Shown here piece after piece: positions 28,892 through 37,308 of a DNA stretch of 64,000 nucleotides (position 1 is the stretch's first letter; every line of letters starts with the position of its first letter). The notes beneath the pieces were generated by a model. The model ran no database searches and was not told the DNA's origin. It was given only the letters and a program-made list of their open reading frames with translations. Source of the stretch: Pandoraea faecigallinarum. GTDB lineage: Bacteria > Pseudomonadota > Gammaproteobacteria > Burkholderiales > Burkholderiaceae. The DNA is taken from NCBI RefSeq assembly GCF_001029105.3, contig NZ_CP011807.3, positions 1,364,001 through 1,428,000 of the forward strand, in the 5' to 3' direction. Both the position numbers and the translations under genes were made by a program.

Positions 28892-29998
28892 GTGCAACAA
28901 GAAGATATTTTCTACGAAGACCGCTTTCTTGAAAGCTGGGCCGGCTCCATCATCACCAATCCCAGCACGGCAATCGTAGAGTTGGTTGCAAACTGCTGGG
29001 ATGCATACGCCACTGAAGTAAAAATAGACTGGGCCGATCCGAAGAAGAACAAGCAATTCTCTATCTCGGACAACGGCAAAGGCATGACCAAGGATGAGTT
29101 TGACTACATCTGGCGTGCCATGTCCTATGACCGTATCAGCAAAACGGGTCCAACCACTGCACCGCCACCAGATGTAGAGGGGCTTCCACGGTTCGTCTTC
29201 GGGAAGAATGGCAAAGGGCGCTTTGCCAGCTTCTGCTTGAGCCAGAGTTACTTCATTACATCCATAAAGGACGGCCAAAAATTCGTTTATAAGGTCAGTA
29301 GAACATCAAACAAGCCTTTGATCACTGAGCTTGTTGAGTACGTTGAATCTGGCGTGGAAGGACATGGCACCACAATCACTGGTGAAGGTGAAATTCGTCA
29401 AACCAACTTGTCCGTAGAGCAGGCTAGAGAATTGCTCGGTAGTCGGTTTCTAGCTAACCCTTCGTTCAAGGTCATCCTGAATGGAAGCCCCATCACCTTC
29501 AGCGATATCAGCAAGTCCTCATTATCTATCGTTGATGTTGACGTTCCTGGCTACGGTACGGTTAAGATTTACCACATAGATACTCTGAAGGCGGACAAGA
29601 CCACTAAGCAGCATGGGATTGCATGGTGGGTAACGAATCGAGCCGTGGGTGATTGCAAGTGGCGTGGCACTGACGTTGAACGCATTCTTGATGGTCGGAC
29701 GGAGAAGGCGAAGCGATATACCTTTATCGTTCAGGCCGATTTCTTGAACAAGGAAAATGCGGTCAAGGAGGATTGGTCCGGCTTCAATGATAATAATGTT
29801 GCTTGGCAGACGACTAGGCCGATTGTTCAGGACAAGATCCGAGAGATAATCTCCAACACAAGCTCTGCGGAACGGGAAGGTAAGAGGACTGCCGTCCTCG
29901 AAAGGGTGGGCGAATCGGTCAACCTGCTTCCCCTTTTGAGCAAGGATCGTGTTACTACCTTCGTTAATGAGGTTGTAGATACATGCCCTAACTGTTGA
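28892..29998 (+). CDS. GHKL-superfamily ATPase (MutL/MORC/Hsp90-like), C-terminally truncated
   Basis: A 368-residue protein with the GHKL ATP-binding (Bergerat) fold. The N-box is AIVELVANCWDAYA (E30, N34, D37), the G1 box SDNGKGM (59-65) and the G2 box FGKNGKGRFASF (103-114). This is the HATPase_c_3 style found in MutL- and MORC-like proteins. Start GTG 28892 has GGAGGGGG 5 nt upstream; an upstream in-frame ATG at 28814 overlaps the previous gene and lacks a site. The 3' end runs directly into the IS21 element: the final Cys codon and stop come from the IS end at 29993, so the natural C-terminal domain is lost. Such ATPases are known in restriction-modification-type operons, which fits the broken methyltransferase on the other side. 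Confidence 0.85.
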   Translation: MQQEDIFYEDRFLESWAGSIITNPSTAIVELVANCWDAYATEVKIDWADPKKNKQFSISDNGKGMTKDEFDYIWRAMSYDRISKTGPTTAPPPDVEGLPRFVFGKNGKGRFASFCLSQSYFITSIKDGQKFVYKVSRTSNKPLITELVEYVESGVEGHGTTITGEGEIRQTNLSVEQARELLGSRFLANPSFKVILNGSPITFSDISKSSLSIVDVDVPGYGTVKIYHIDTLKADKTTKQHGIAWWVTNRAVGDCKWRGTDVERILDGRTEKAKRYTFIVQADFLNKENAVKEDWSGFNDNNVAWQTTRPIVQDKIREIISNTSSAEREGKRTAVLERVGESVNLLPLLSKDRVTTFVNEVVDTCPNC

Positions 29999-30018
29999 TT
30001 TTCACCAAATATTGACCC
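29993..30018 (+). repeat. IS21-family left terminal inverted repeat
   Basis: Starts TGTTGATTTTCACC and contains TTGACCC at 30012-30018. It pairs with the right terminus at 32448-32473. The first bases supply the stop codon of the truncated GHKL ATPase. Confidence 0.8.
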
Positions 30019-30063
30019 GGGGTTTTCATCGAAATTTGACCCACCCCAAACAGCGTAGTACAT

Positions 30064-30861
30064 CTACTTCTGTGTGGATAAGTCGTCGGTTTCCGTGCCC
30101 TTGAGGGCCGTTTTCCGCGATACCCGAGACTTTGCCGAACTGGTCTTGAAACGCCAGGACTCATTGCCCGTTTCTACGATGTGGCAGTGATGCGTCACCC
30201 GGTCGAGCAGCGCAGTTGTCATCTTCGCATCCCCGAATACGCTGGCCCATTCGCCAAAGCTCAGGTTCGTTGTTATTGCCACGCTGGTGTGCTCGTACAG
30301 TTTCGAGAGCAGGTGAAATAGCAGCGCGCCGCCCGTCTGACTGAATGGCAGATAGCCCAGCTCGTCGAGGATCACCATATCCACGTACATCAACTTGTGT
30401 GCTATTTGGCCTTGCTTACCGATAGCCTTCTCCTGCTCCAGCGCGTTCGTCAGTTCCACTGTCGAGAAGTACCTAACTCGCTTGCCCTGGCGCTGCACCG
30501 CTTGGATCCCTATGGCGGTGGCCAAGTGCGTCTTGCCCGTACCTGGCCCGCCGATAAAGACGACGTTGTGTGCACTCGAGAGAAACGTCAGATCGTGCAG
30601 TTCGCGCACCAACACTTCATCTACGTGCGCTTGGCCAAAATCGAATCCCGTGAGATCTCGATGCGCAGGGAAACGAGCTGCAGTCATCTGATAAGCAATA
30701 GATCGGACCTGGCGCTCTGCCGTCTCGGCCATCAGTAGTTGCTTCATGAAACGCTCAGGATCAAACTCCGTGTGCCTGGATTGCGCGAGCAACTCTGGCC
30801 AACTGCTTGCCATGCCATGCAACTTCAAACCTTTAAGCTGGGCGGTGATGTCGTTAGACAT
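30064..30861 (-). CDS. istB: IS21-family helper ATPase IstB
   Basis: A 265-residue DnaA/DnaC-like AAA+ protein that selects target DNA and activates the IstA transposase. Walker [10 protein letters not shown] lies at about residues 104-112, Walker [12 protein letters not shown] follows near 165-175, and the [19 protein letters not shown] segment is family-typical. ATG 30861 overlaps the end of istA by 8 bp, the usual coupled arrangement. It is intact and the C-terminus [12 protein letters not shown] is a plausible native end, so the element may still be active. Confidence 0.92.
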   Translation of the reverse strand: MSNDITAQLKGLKLHGMASSWPELLAQSRHTEFDPERFMKQLLMAETAERQVRSIAYQMTAARFPAHRDLTGFDFGQAHVDEVLVRELHDLTFLSSAHNVVFIGGPGTGKTHLATAIGIQAVQRQGKRVRYFSTVELTNALEQEKAIGKQGQIAHKLMYVDMVILDELGYLPFSQTGGALLFHLLSKLYEHTSVAITTNLSFGEWASVFGDAKMTTALLDRVTHHCHIVETGNESWRFKTSSAKSRVSRKTALKGTETDDLSTQK

Positions 30862-32368
30862 GGCGATTCTCCGGAGCATTGGGCCGCAGGCGCTCATAGC
30901 GATCGACATCCGCTAAGGGCTCTTCGGTCAGATGCAGTTTGGTCGGGGTGGGCAATAACGGCCCAACTGGCGTTTTGAGTCGACTCAGCACATTGATGAC
31001 ATGCTCCGCACTCGGCCGGCCGGATTCCAGGGTAATTTTTACGGCAGTCAGCACGGCGTCTAAGCCATGGTCACGCACTGCCGCCAGCACTTGAGTCATA
31101 ACCCGGTCACCACCAGGCTGTTTGAGCAAGTAGTGCTGTAAGCGCTGCAGCGGCACCGGCATCGTCGCAAATGGTGCTCCGTTGCGCAGTGCACCGGGCT
31201 TGCGCTCCACCAGGTCGATGTAGTGGCGCCAATCGTAAAAGGTGAGATATCGTTCAAAGCTACGCTCATGTCGGGCAACTTCTTGCCCTTCGGAAACGAT
31301 GCTCAGATATGTCGGGTAGCTGCGCACGCTAACGACCTGATTGGTCAGACTCGACGGCACACTGTAGCGATTGCGTTGGAAGTGGATCAGGCTCGTTGAG
31401 GAGACGCGTAGCGTCTGCTCAACATATCCATCAAATGGCTTGGGGTTGGGCATCAACTTCGTTCGTTCATCTTGCAACGCGTCAGCGATGGTGATCTCGG
31501 GCCACTGCGGGTGTTTGCCTTGCCACGCGCATAGGCATTGGTCAGCCACCCACTCGTTGAGCGTCGCCAAAGTTTCCCATCGACGCTCGGCAGCTTCATG
31601 CCAAATCTGTCGCCGTCGATCTTGCACATTCTTCTCAACGATCCCTTTTTCCCAACCGGCGGCACGATTGCAGAACTCTGGCTCGAAGAGGTAGTGGCCA
31701 CACATTGCCTCAAAACGAGCGTTGATCGCTCGCTCTTTGCCTCGGCCGACCTTGTCGACCGCCGTCTTCATGTTGTCGTAGATGCCTCGGCGAGGCACGC
31801 CACCAAATGCCGCAAAAGCTCGAGCATGTGCGTCGAATAGCATCTCGTGGCTCTGCGTGGGATAGGCGACTAACCAGAAAGCGCGGCTGGCGTTGAGTTT
31901 GACGTGAGCGACTTCAAGCCGTCGGCGCAAGCCTCCCACGAAGGCATACTCACAGCTCCAGTCAAACTGGAAGGCCTCTCCGGGATCGAATGCCAACGGC
32001 ACATAAGCTTTGGTGCGTGGCGCCTGAGATTGCGCCTCGTGCCAGTGCCGCACAAACGCGCTCACTCGCGCGTAGCTGCCGGCATAACCCTGTGAACGTA
32101 TCGCCTCAAACATGAAGCGAGCCGTACGCCGATCGCGCTTCGGCCGATGGCTGTCGGTACATAACCAGCCACTCAGTTGTTCGGCCCACTCGTCGACGAC
32201 GCTGAGGCCGTTTCGCTTGGGGTAATGTGGCTCGACCGCATCGGGCTGGCGCAGCCAGCTGCGTATCGTGTTTCGGGACAGGCCCGTGCGTCGCGCGATC
32301 TCTCGCAGCGGTACCTTCTCGCGGATATACATCCGCCTGATCTTGGCTAGCATGCCCACCGTGATCAC
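30854..32368 (-). CDS. istA: IS21-family transposase IstA
   Basis: A 504-residue DDE recombinase. The N-terminal helix-turn-helix is [20 protein letters not shown] (residues 20-39). The catalytic core has the first Asp in [11 protein letters not shown], the second in [12 protein letters not shown] and the Glu in [12 protein letters not shown]. The C-terminal beta-barrel ([20 protein letters not shown]) is complete. ATG 32368 begins [13 protein letters not shown] 10-bp hairpin lies just upstream (32378-32400). It works with IstB from the same transcript. Confidence 0.92.
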   Translation of the reverse strand: MITVGMLAKIRRMYIREKVPLREIARRTGLSRNTIRSWLRQPDAVEPHYPKRNGLSVVDEWAEQLSGWLCTDSHRPKRDRRTARFMFEAIRSQGYAGSYARVSAFVRHWHEAQSQAPRTKAYVPLAFDPGEAFQFDWSCEYAFVGGLRRRLEVAHVKLNASRAFWLVAYPTQSHEMLFDAHARAFAAFGGVPRRGIYDNMKTAVDKVGRGKERAINARFEAMCGHYLFEPEFCNRAAGWEKGIVEKNVQDRRRQIWHEAAERRWETLATLNEWVADQCLCAWQGKHPQWPEITIADALQDERTKLMPNPKPFDGYVEQTLRVSSTSLIHFQRNRYSVPSSLTNQVVSVRSYPTYLSIVSEGQEVARHERSFERYLTFYDWRHYIDLVERKPGALRNGAPFATMPVPLQRLQHYLLKQPGGDRVMTQVLAAVRDHGLDAVLTAVKITLESGRPSAEHVINVLSRLKTPVGPLLPTPTKLHLTEEPLADVDRYERLRPNAPENRHV

Positions 32369-32377
32369 CTTGGTATC

Positions 32378-32400
32378 TCCTGCTCAAAGGTTGAGCAGGA
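32378..32400. promoter_or_regulatory. Perfect 10-bp hairpin in the istA leader
   Basis: TCCTGCTCAA (32378-32387) pairs with TTGAGCAGGA (32391-32400) around AGG. It lies 10 bp upstream of the istA start. It might shield istA translation from outside transcription, a known strategy in insertion sequences; this role is inferred. Confidence 0.5.
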
Positions 32401-32447
32401 CATTGAATCACGTGGGTCAATTTTCGATGAAAACTACACCCCTCAAA

Positions 32448-32473
32448 GGGTCAGTTCTTGGTGCACATCAACA
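32448..32473 (-). repeat. IS21-family right terminal inverted repeat
   Basis: Read on the minus strand it starts TGTTGATGTGCACCAA. The tip cuts the methyltransferase gene inside the codon after GSGNF. It pairs with 29993-30018. Confidence 0.8.
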
Positions 32474-33539
32474 GGAAGTTGCCTGATCCGCAAGCAGGGT
32501 CAAAAATCTTCAGGTGTTCCAACCTGAGAAGCAGTTGCTCCAGCTTCGTCTTGCTGTCAGAGTGTTTCTCAAATTCTTCCTTCAGTTCGTTGAGGAAGAG
32601 GGGTTCAATCACCTTCATGATATTGGGCACAGACGTGTAGTGCATGCCCATGTTGCCCCGTTGGCTGGGGTCGACCACTGCCTGAATCATGGACCCGAAG
32701 ATGTCAGGGTTGATTTCAGACCAGTCCAAATCTGAACCACACTCAATGAGCATGGCACGTGACTTCCGATTGAATTTCGGAACAGGCAGCTTGTCAGCGA
32801 ACAAGCCACCGTTCACATAGGGGAAGTCTGCAAGATAGTCAGGAACACCCTCACGGCCTTCCTGGTTCATGACATCAAAGGCACGACTCAAGTAGTCGGC
32901 CAAGTCGCTACCGTCTTCAGCGGTGTGTGATGCTATATGGTTGGTGAACAGCTTGGTCTTGAAGATGCCAGTGTCTTCAGCAAAATAGCAGAACAAAATC
33001 CTGGACAGGAATACGTTCTGCCAATGAATTTCCCGCGTGGTGTTGGCTGGATTGTTATCCCGAAGCAAGTCAAACAGCTTCGCCATTTTTTCGGCGGCTT
33101 TGACATCGGCGGGGTTTTCGCCTTGAACTTGAGTTTTCTCTAGACCTGCCCACGGAAGGAAGAAGTCAAACTTCTTGCTCAGTTCAGCTAACGGAATATC
33201 TAGTGTATCTTCTGTCTTGGTATCAATCGCCAGAAGGTGAGTACTATTGATTGCGATGACGAAGCGAGGTAGGTGCTTTTCAACCACATCCGCATTCTTC
33301 ATTTCGTCAATAATGGACAAAAGCTGATCACTACCCGTTTTCTTGAAGTAGACCTGCTTTTTCCAAAGAACTTCATCGGCATTCTTGGAAAGGTTATAGC
33401 TCCCTTTGCCAACCATTCTCAAGCGAGTGATGGAGGCTTTAGGCTTACCATAGCACTCCAACAATCCATATAAGAATTCGGCCTGATTGATGTCCCCCAC
33501 AAGGGCCTTAACTTTTTCTTCTACTTGAGCAATATTCAT
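32474..33539 (-). pseudogene. DNA adenine methyltransferase / type IIG (MmeI-like) enzyme, N-terminal fragment cut by the IS
   Basis: The first 355 residues of a large N6-adenine DNA methyltransferase or restriction-methylase. Features are a helical N-terminus (MNIAQVEEKVKALVGDINQ), the PWAGLEK and NVFLSRILFCYFAEDTGIF segments typical of the MmeI-like and class I methylase family, and the SAM-binding motif I FDPACGSGNF at residues 346-355. The reading frame meets the IS tip directly after this and ends with six IS-encoded residues. The catalytic NPPY-type motif IV and the target recognition domain are missing, so the product cannot methylate. Relatives are usually about 900 residues or more. 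ATG 33539 has a weak ribosome site. Confidence 0.88.
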
Positions 33540-33574
33540 GGGAAAGCTGGCCTACTGGTAATTCTGTGGTCAAC

Positions 33575-33601
33575 GGCAAAAAGCACCCCGTAGGGTGCTT
33601 T
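33575..33601 (-). terminator. Rho-independent terminator of the H-NS-like gene
   Basis: AAAGCACCC (33580-33588) and GGGTGCTTT (33593-33601) form a perfect 9-bp stem with a four-base loop. On the minus strand a T-run follows. It separates the upstream small gene from the methyltransferase. Confidence 0.85.
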
Positions 33602-33619
33602 CTCTGAGGTTCGGTAAGT

Positions 33620-34093
33620 TTAAGCTGCTTTGAACTCAGCTTCGGTGATTTCACCAAGTTGTTCCTTGGTGGGAACCTTGCCTTCACGGCTTGCCAGCTT
33701 CTTCAGGAAGTTGGTCTTGGCCTTCTTGTCAGAAGGAGTCACCAGCCATGCATCAACAGGCTTGCCGCTCTTGTAGGTGGTGAAGGCACCTTCAGCCTCC
33801 AAGAACTTGGGCGGGTGAGCCAGCCACACGCTGGTTTCGTCGGTCTTGGTGGACTTCAGCGGCTTGCTCATGTTGCGGGTAGCACCAGCACCACCTTTGC
33901 CAGCAGTGGAAACCTTGGCAGGAGCAGCATGGAAACCAAGCTCTTCAGCAGTGAAGTTGAAGAGGCTGATTTGCTCCAACATAGCTGCCAGAGCGGCAGG
34001 GCGTTCAGATTCCAACTGAGCAGCCACCATGTCTTCAAACTCTTTGCGCTTGGCAAGGATTTCAGCGATCGTCAGCTTCTTGGTTTCGGCCAT
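33620..34093 (-). CDS. Small basic island protein, possibly H-NS-like
   Basis: A 157-residue protein. The N-terminal 60 residues look helical and able to form coiled coil (LTIAEILAKRKEFEDMVAAQ), then comes a flexible Gly/Ala/Lys-rich linker (TAGKGGAGATRNMSKPLKST), then a short C-terminal domain with VWLAHPPKFLEAEGAF and AWLVTPSDKKAKTNFLKKLA. The layout of oligomerisation helix, linker and small DNA-binding end resembles H-NS family silencers, and PPKFL loosely resembles their PxW core, but the match is poor. ATG 34093 has GGAGA 9 nt upstream. It has its own terminator. A host- or self-silencing role for the island is conceivable but unproven. Confidence 0.6.
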   Translation of the reverse strand: MAETKKLTIAEILAKRKEFEDMVAAQLESERPAALAAMLEQISLFNFTAEELGFHAAPAKVSTAGKGGAGATRNMSKPLKSTKTDETSVWLAHPPKFLEAEGAFTTYKSGKPVDAWLVTPSDKKAKTNFLKKLASREGKVPTKEQLGEITEAEFKAA

Positions 34094-34383
34094 GTAGATT
34101 TCTCCAGTAGATGAGGTAAGAGTGAACTGTAGTTGCTTGAGGGTTCTCAACAAGCTTCTACAGTTCTTCTTGCTTGTTGATGGTTGTACTGTAAGTTCAA
34201 GAACAAGAGGCGTCAACTAGATTTATCGCTTCTTGAACAAAAAAATCTTCAAGATAGATGGCTTCCTCTTGGCGTGGCGAAAGAACCACATCTATCTGGT
34301 GATGAGCAACACCAGAATGCTTGCTGGTGGTTCTTGACTTAATTTTCTCTTCTGTTATGGATGTTTGGTAACAGGAGAAAAAT
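34094..34383. promoter_or_regulatory. Divergent regulatory region of the island with inverted repeats
   Basis: The 290 bp between divergent genes are AT-rich and gene-free. TTCAAGAA (34196-34203) is mirrored by TTCTTGAA (34230-34237). AAGAACCAC (34281-34289) is mirrored by GTGGTTCTT (34327-34335), with a nested CTGGTG/CACCAG pair between them. These are candidate operators or structured leader elements. Confidence 0.5.
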
Positions 34384-34749
34384 ATGAGTGTAATTCAAGC
34401 TAGAGGTGAAAATAAAACTACCTTCAACATTATTATGGAGAACGGCCTTCCCTACAAGCCGATCATTCGATGTGAAACAACATTATTCAGGCAAAAGGGA
34501 AATGATAATGCTGGAATCATTCATTTGGAACTTCCTGATCCTTCACCCATTGATGATAGATTGGATGAGGCATTGAGTGTGTTTCAAAAAATCAGGCTAG
34601 ATGAAGAGCAGGTTTTCATCGATATAGGTGACTATTATATTGCTGGAGCCCACTTCAGTGAGTTCATTATGAAATCAGCAGAGGAAAAAACACTTTATGT
34701 CACCATATATAAAGATGGGAAATTCATTTCGGGAGCACATTTCAGATGA
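34384..34749 (+). CDS. Unknown 121-aa protein, first gene of a coupled pair
   Basis: I do not recognise this family. The protein is small, soluble and acidic, with a predicted beta-rich character: NKTTFNIIMENGLPYKPIIR, then LELPDPSPIDDRLDEALSVF, then FIDIGDYYIAGAHFSEFIMK and a final strand repeat KDGKFISGAHFR. The phrase GAHF occurs twice (about residues 89 and 117), hinting at an internal duplication. ATG 34384 is preceded by CAGGAGAAAAAT, a clear ribosome site. Its stop overlaps the start of the next gene (ATGA), so the two are translated together. The size and coupling suggest an inhibitor, antitoxin or adaptor for the peptidase-like partner; this is inference. Confidence 0.75.
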   Translation: MSVIQARGENKTTFNIIMENGLPYKPIIRCETTLFRQKGNDNAGIIHLELPDPSPIDDRLDEALSVFQKIRLDEEQVFIDIGDYYIAGAHFSEFIMKSAEEKTLYVTIYKDGKFISGAHFR

Positions 34750-35744
34750 CGGTATTCAACTTCGTCACTGTGGGGAAGACATTGGATGTTGATTTGCCAT
34801 TTGTCGAAAAAGTACAGTCTGAGCAAGAGACAGATGCTGTTGAGCTTGGCGAAGGAATCAAGTCCTTCCAAAGCACGTCTTTGCAAGATAGGCTTTACGT
34901 TCACACAAGCCAAGCTATCCAGTTCCTTCAATATAACTACCTGGTGCCACCTCTGGCACCACAAGTTGATGTGGTCTTCACCAATGTGAGCCTCAAGGAG
35001 AAGATAGGTAAAGTCATAAATTCTCTTCTTGGCAGAGGGCTGGAGCAGTACCAACACAATGCCTGTGCTGATCCTGAAACCTCCACCATCTACTTTTCAA
35101 GTGCCTACCTGGCGCTGAAAGAGAAGCTTCCTGCTGAAATACAAATTCTTGCTCTTGAGCTTGGCACTGTGCAGAAGGTTGTGGAGCGTGAGTTATTTCA
35201 TGAAATAGGCCATCTGGCAATTAGAAAGCATCTCAGAAGAAAAGAGGTGGATAGCTCCATCCATCCGTTTGAACAGCGCATTAGAGAGAACATTGAAGAA
35301 GGATTTGCTGACTCTTTCTCCCTTCACATGATGGCTATCAAATATCCTGATCAGCAGTCGTTTCCTGTGCTAAGAAGGCACATTCAAGAGCAGGTGAAAA
35401 ACGATCCGTTTCAGGTCATCAACGTGTATAGAGCCTATGACGACATACCTCTAAAAGACAGCAATGGTGCCGTTCTTAAGGATGTAAATCAGATTGTGGC
35501 TGGGTGCTTGGAAGTGGCACTGAAGAACAACAAGGCCATGCTTTTGGAGTGTCTTGCAGATAACTTCTACAGACCTCAAATCAAAGGATCACTAAACCTA
35601 ATGCTGAGTGATTCTATTGATGACGGTGCCTATGTTGACCACTTCCACAATCATTACAGGAAGGAAGGCATTGTGGTCAATATCAAGGATGCGAGAGCCA
35701 AGCACTTTGGTAGCAACGCAAATACTGCGAAGAAGAAGGTGTAA
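34746..35744 (+). CDS. Putative zinc metallopeptidase (HEIGH motif), second gene of a coupled pair
   Basis: A 332-residue soluble protein of no family I can name. The zinc-peptidase motif FHEIGH is at residues 151-156 (H152, E153, H156), and about 28 residues later NIEEGFADSFSLHMM offers a glutamate third ligand and Asp, the arrangement of gluzincin-type peptidases (HExxH...ExxxD). N-terminal residues 1-140 hold no known domain; the C-terminus (KDARAKHFGSNANTAKKKV) is basic. No signal peptide, so it acts in the cytoplasm. ATG 34746 overlaps the upstream stop. The pair is followed by a bidirectional terminator. A protease with a small coupled partner on a mobile island suggests toxin-antitoxin or phage defence, which is untested. 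Confidence 0.78.
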   Translation: MTVFNFVTVGKTLDVDLPFVEKVQSEQETDAVELGEGIKSFQSTSLQDRLYVHTSQAIQFLQYNYLVPPLAPQVDVVFTNVSLKEKIGKVINSLLGRGLEQYQHNACADPETSTIYFSSAYLALKEKLPAEIQILALELGTVQKVVERELFHEIGHLAIRKHLRRKEVDSSIHPFEQRIRENIEEGFADSFSLHMMAIKYPDQQSFPVLRRHIQEQVKNDPFQVINVYRAYDDIPLKDSNGAVLKDVNQIVAGCLEVALKNNKAMLLECLADNFYRPQIKGSLNLMLSDSIDDGAYVDHFHNHYRKEGIVVNIKDARAKHFGSNANTAKKKV

Positions 35745-35747
35745 AAA

Positions 35748-35775
35748 AAGCCCCATTGATGGGGCTTATATTTTG
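35748..35775. terminator. Bidirectional terminator between peptidase-like and integrase genes
   Basis: AAGCCCCAT (35748-35756) pairs with ATGGGGCTT (35759-35767). A-run on the left and T-rich sequence on the right give U-tracts in both directions. It serves two convergent genes. Confidence 0.88.
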
Positions 35776-35787
35776 GATTTATGTTGG

Positions 35788-37068
35788 CTAGTTCCTATCG
35801 CCATAGTAGATATTGGTCGTGGCAGAAGAGCTATGACCGGCAAGCAGCATGATCTCTTGTTCGTTGAGTGCTTGACCAGAACGAAGCTTTGCAAACACCT
35901 CTGCAAGCCTGTCAGGCATGTTCTGAATGGTTTGCTCAACAGTCTGTGGTGAGACTCCCATCTCTTTGGCAATCTGGAAGTTGTTGGATCGCTTCTGACG
36001 AATCAGCTTGGTCAGTACTGTGCGGCGAGTGTCGTGGAAGTGAAGCCTTGTGTCTGGATCATCATAAAGACCCAGTGCCTTCAAAGCATCAACCCAGTAT
36101 TGACGAAAGTTCCATGCAGTCAGCTTGAAGATAGGTCCTTTAGCAAGCCTGTTCTCTTTGAGCCATGCACGGAAGTCATCATCTTCAGGGATCATAATAT
36201 CCCTCGGCTTACCATTCTTTGTTTTAGGAATGTGGATAGACCAAAGCTGAAGATTGACATTTTCCCATTGGGCGCCAAGAACTTCACTTTTCCGTGCCCC
36301 TGATTCCAAGCAAGTAACGAACAGAAAGTAGGGTTCTTGATTGGCTTTAAGCTTCATCCACTCTGCAATCTGAACGGCTTCATCATCTGACAGAACCCGT
36401 TTCCTGCCAAGATAAGCTTTAGGCTTCTCACCTTTAGGCAGCATCTTGACTGGGTTCATGATGCTGTTGGGGAATTGTTCAGGATAGAGCTTGTAGACTT
36501 TTTCAAAGGCTGAACTGATAGTGGAAATTTCACGAAGAATGGTATTGTCTTTAATGCCTGATTTCCTTCGTGAATCCATGTAGGCAATCAAGAGCCAGAA
36601 ATCAACAGTATCAATCTTGAAGTTGCCAAACTCAATATGGTCTTTGTTGAAGGTCCTGCCCATCATGGCATCAACAATCGTGTTTTTATAACGATAGTTG
36701 TCAATCTTGGGACCCATATCCTTGAAGTAGATAGGAATGGAAGGAATGGCACTCAGGCAACGGTTCTGGTTGGTCTTCAGTGAAGACGCTGCCTGCTTGC
36801 TCATGTATTGCTGGAAGTAGTCCTTGAGAAGTGTCCGCATGTCGGGCATCTCAAGTTGATACTTCATGTCAAAAATGAGATTCTGAGGGACACCAGTGTT
36901 GATACGGTGAAGCTCTTGTTCTTCCCATGACTTGGCGGTACTTTCATCATCAAAGAGCTTGCTAATATTCTCGCCGTTCTTGCGAATCTGAACACGCCAC
37001 CTGGTGACGCTGACCTTGCGGCCAGTTTCTTTGTTCAAAACCTTGTACTTGATTGGGTAGACCGACAC
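35788..37068 (-). CDS. Tyrosine recombinase (site-specific integrase) of the rarA island
   Basis: A 426-residue phage-type integrase. The catalytic residues are visible: the first Arg in SGARKSEVLGAQW, the HxxR box in LHFHDTRRTVLTKL, the second His in LLAGHSSSATT and the nucleophilic Tyr in TNIYYGDRN close to the C-terminus. An N-terminal arm-binding region (residues 1-60, basic, VTRWRVQIRKNG) and a core-binding SAM-like domain precede. Start is GTG 37068 with AAGGAG 7 nt upstream. It lies 240 bp from the right core and reads into the island, the usual position for an integrase. It most likely cuts within the CTTCAACAA core of rarA. No excisionase gene is recognised. Confidence 0.92.
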   Translation of the reverse strand: MSVYPIKYKVLNKETGRKVSVTRWRVQIRKNGENISKLFDDESTAKSWEEQELHRINTGVPQNLIFDMKYQLEMPDMRTLLKDYFQQYMSKQAASSLKTNQNRCLSAIPSIPIYFKDMGPKIDNYRYKNTIVDAMMGRTFNKDHIEFGNFKIDTVDFWLLIAYMDSRRKSGIKDNTILREISTISSAFEKVYKLYPEQFPNSIMNPVKMLPKGEKPKAYLGRKRVLSDDEAVQIAEWMKLKANQEPYFLFVTCLESGARKSEVLGAQWENVNLQLWSIHIPKTKNGKPRDIMIPEDDDFRAWLKENRLAKGPIFKLTAWNFRQYWVDALKALGLYDDPDTRLHFHDTRRTVLTKLIRQKRSNNFQIAKEMGVSPQTVEQTIQNMPDRLAEVFAKLRSGQALNEQEIMLLAGHSSSATTNIYYGDRN

Positions 37069-37308
37069 AGTGACTCCTTCCTATTTTTGTGAGTCCCAAG
37101 CACCTAACTTTGGGGGAGTGTGCAGCCCAAGGCGGTCCTTGTTCAGTGAGGTCCGTGGGGACCGGCACAAGCGAAGAGGCCGTTCCTTTGCACAATCAAA
37201 ATCCGTGGTGCAAAAAATTGTGCATGAAAACGGGTTGTTTGTGCGAAAAATCCGTAGGCGTGCACGCCAAGCTATTGATTTTCAACAGGTGCATTGCATC
37301 GTACTTGT
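37069..37308. promoter_or_regulatory. Right island end with candidate integrase arm sites
   Basis: Non-coding. It includes TTTGCACAATC at 37187-37197, the exact reverse complement of 26536-26546, and direct repeats AAAATCCGT at 37198-37206 and 37247-37255. A TTGTGC word recurs nearby. This fits recombinase arm sites plus the integrase promoter. Confidence 0.5.

Larger units (their letters stand above)
29993..32473 (-). mobile_element. IS21-family insertion sequence, 2481 bp
   Basis: Carries istB and istA with an 8-bp overlap, both leftward. Termini are TGTTGATTTTCACCAA at the left and the reverse complement of TGTTGATGTGCACCAA at the right, matching 21 of 26 bases over the first 26 and with TG...CA tips. 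A second internal inverted repeat pair (30022-30044 and 32412-32434, one mismatch in 23) gives the multiple-end-repeat layout typical of IS21. The flanks (CCCTAAC left, GGAAGTT right) show no target duplication. Both flanking genes are cut at the tips, so a deletion or IS-IS recombination has taken place. Confidence 0.92.
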
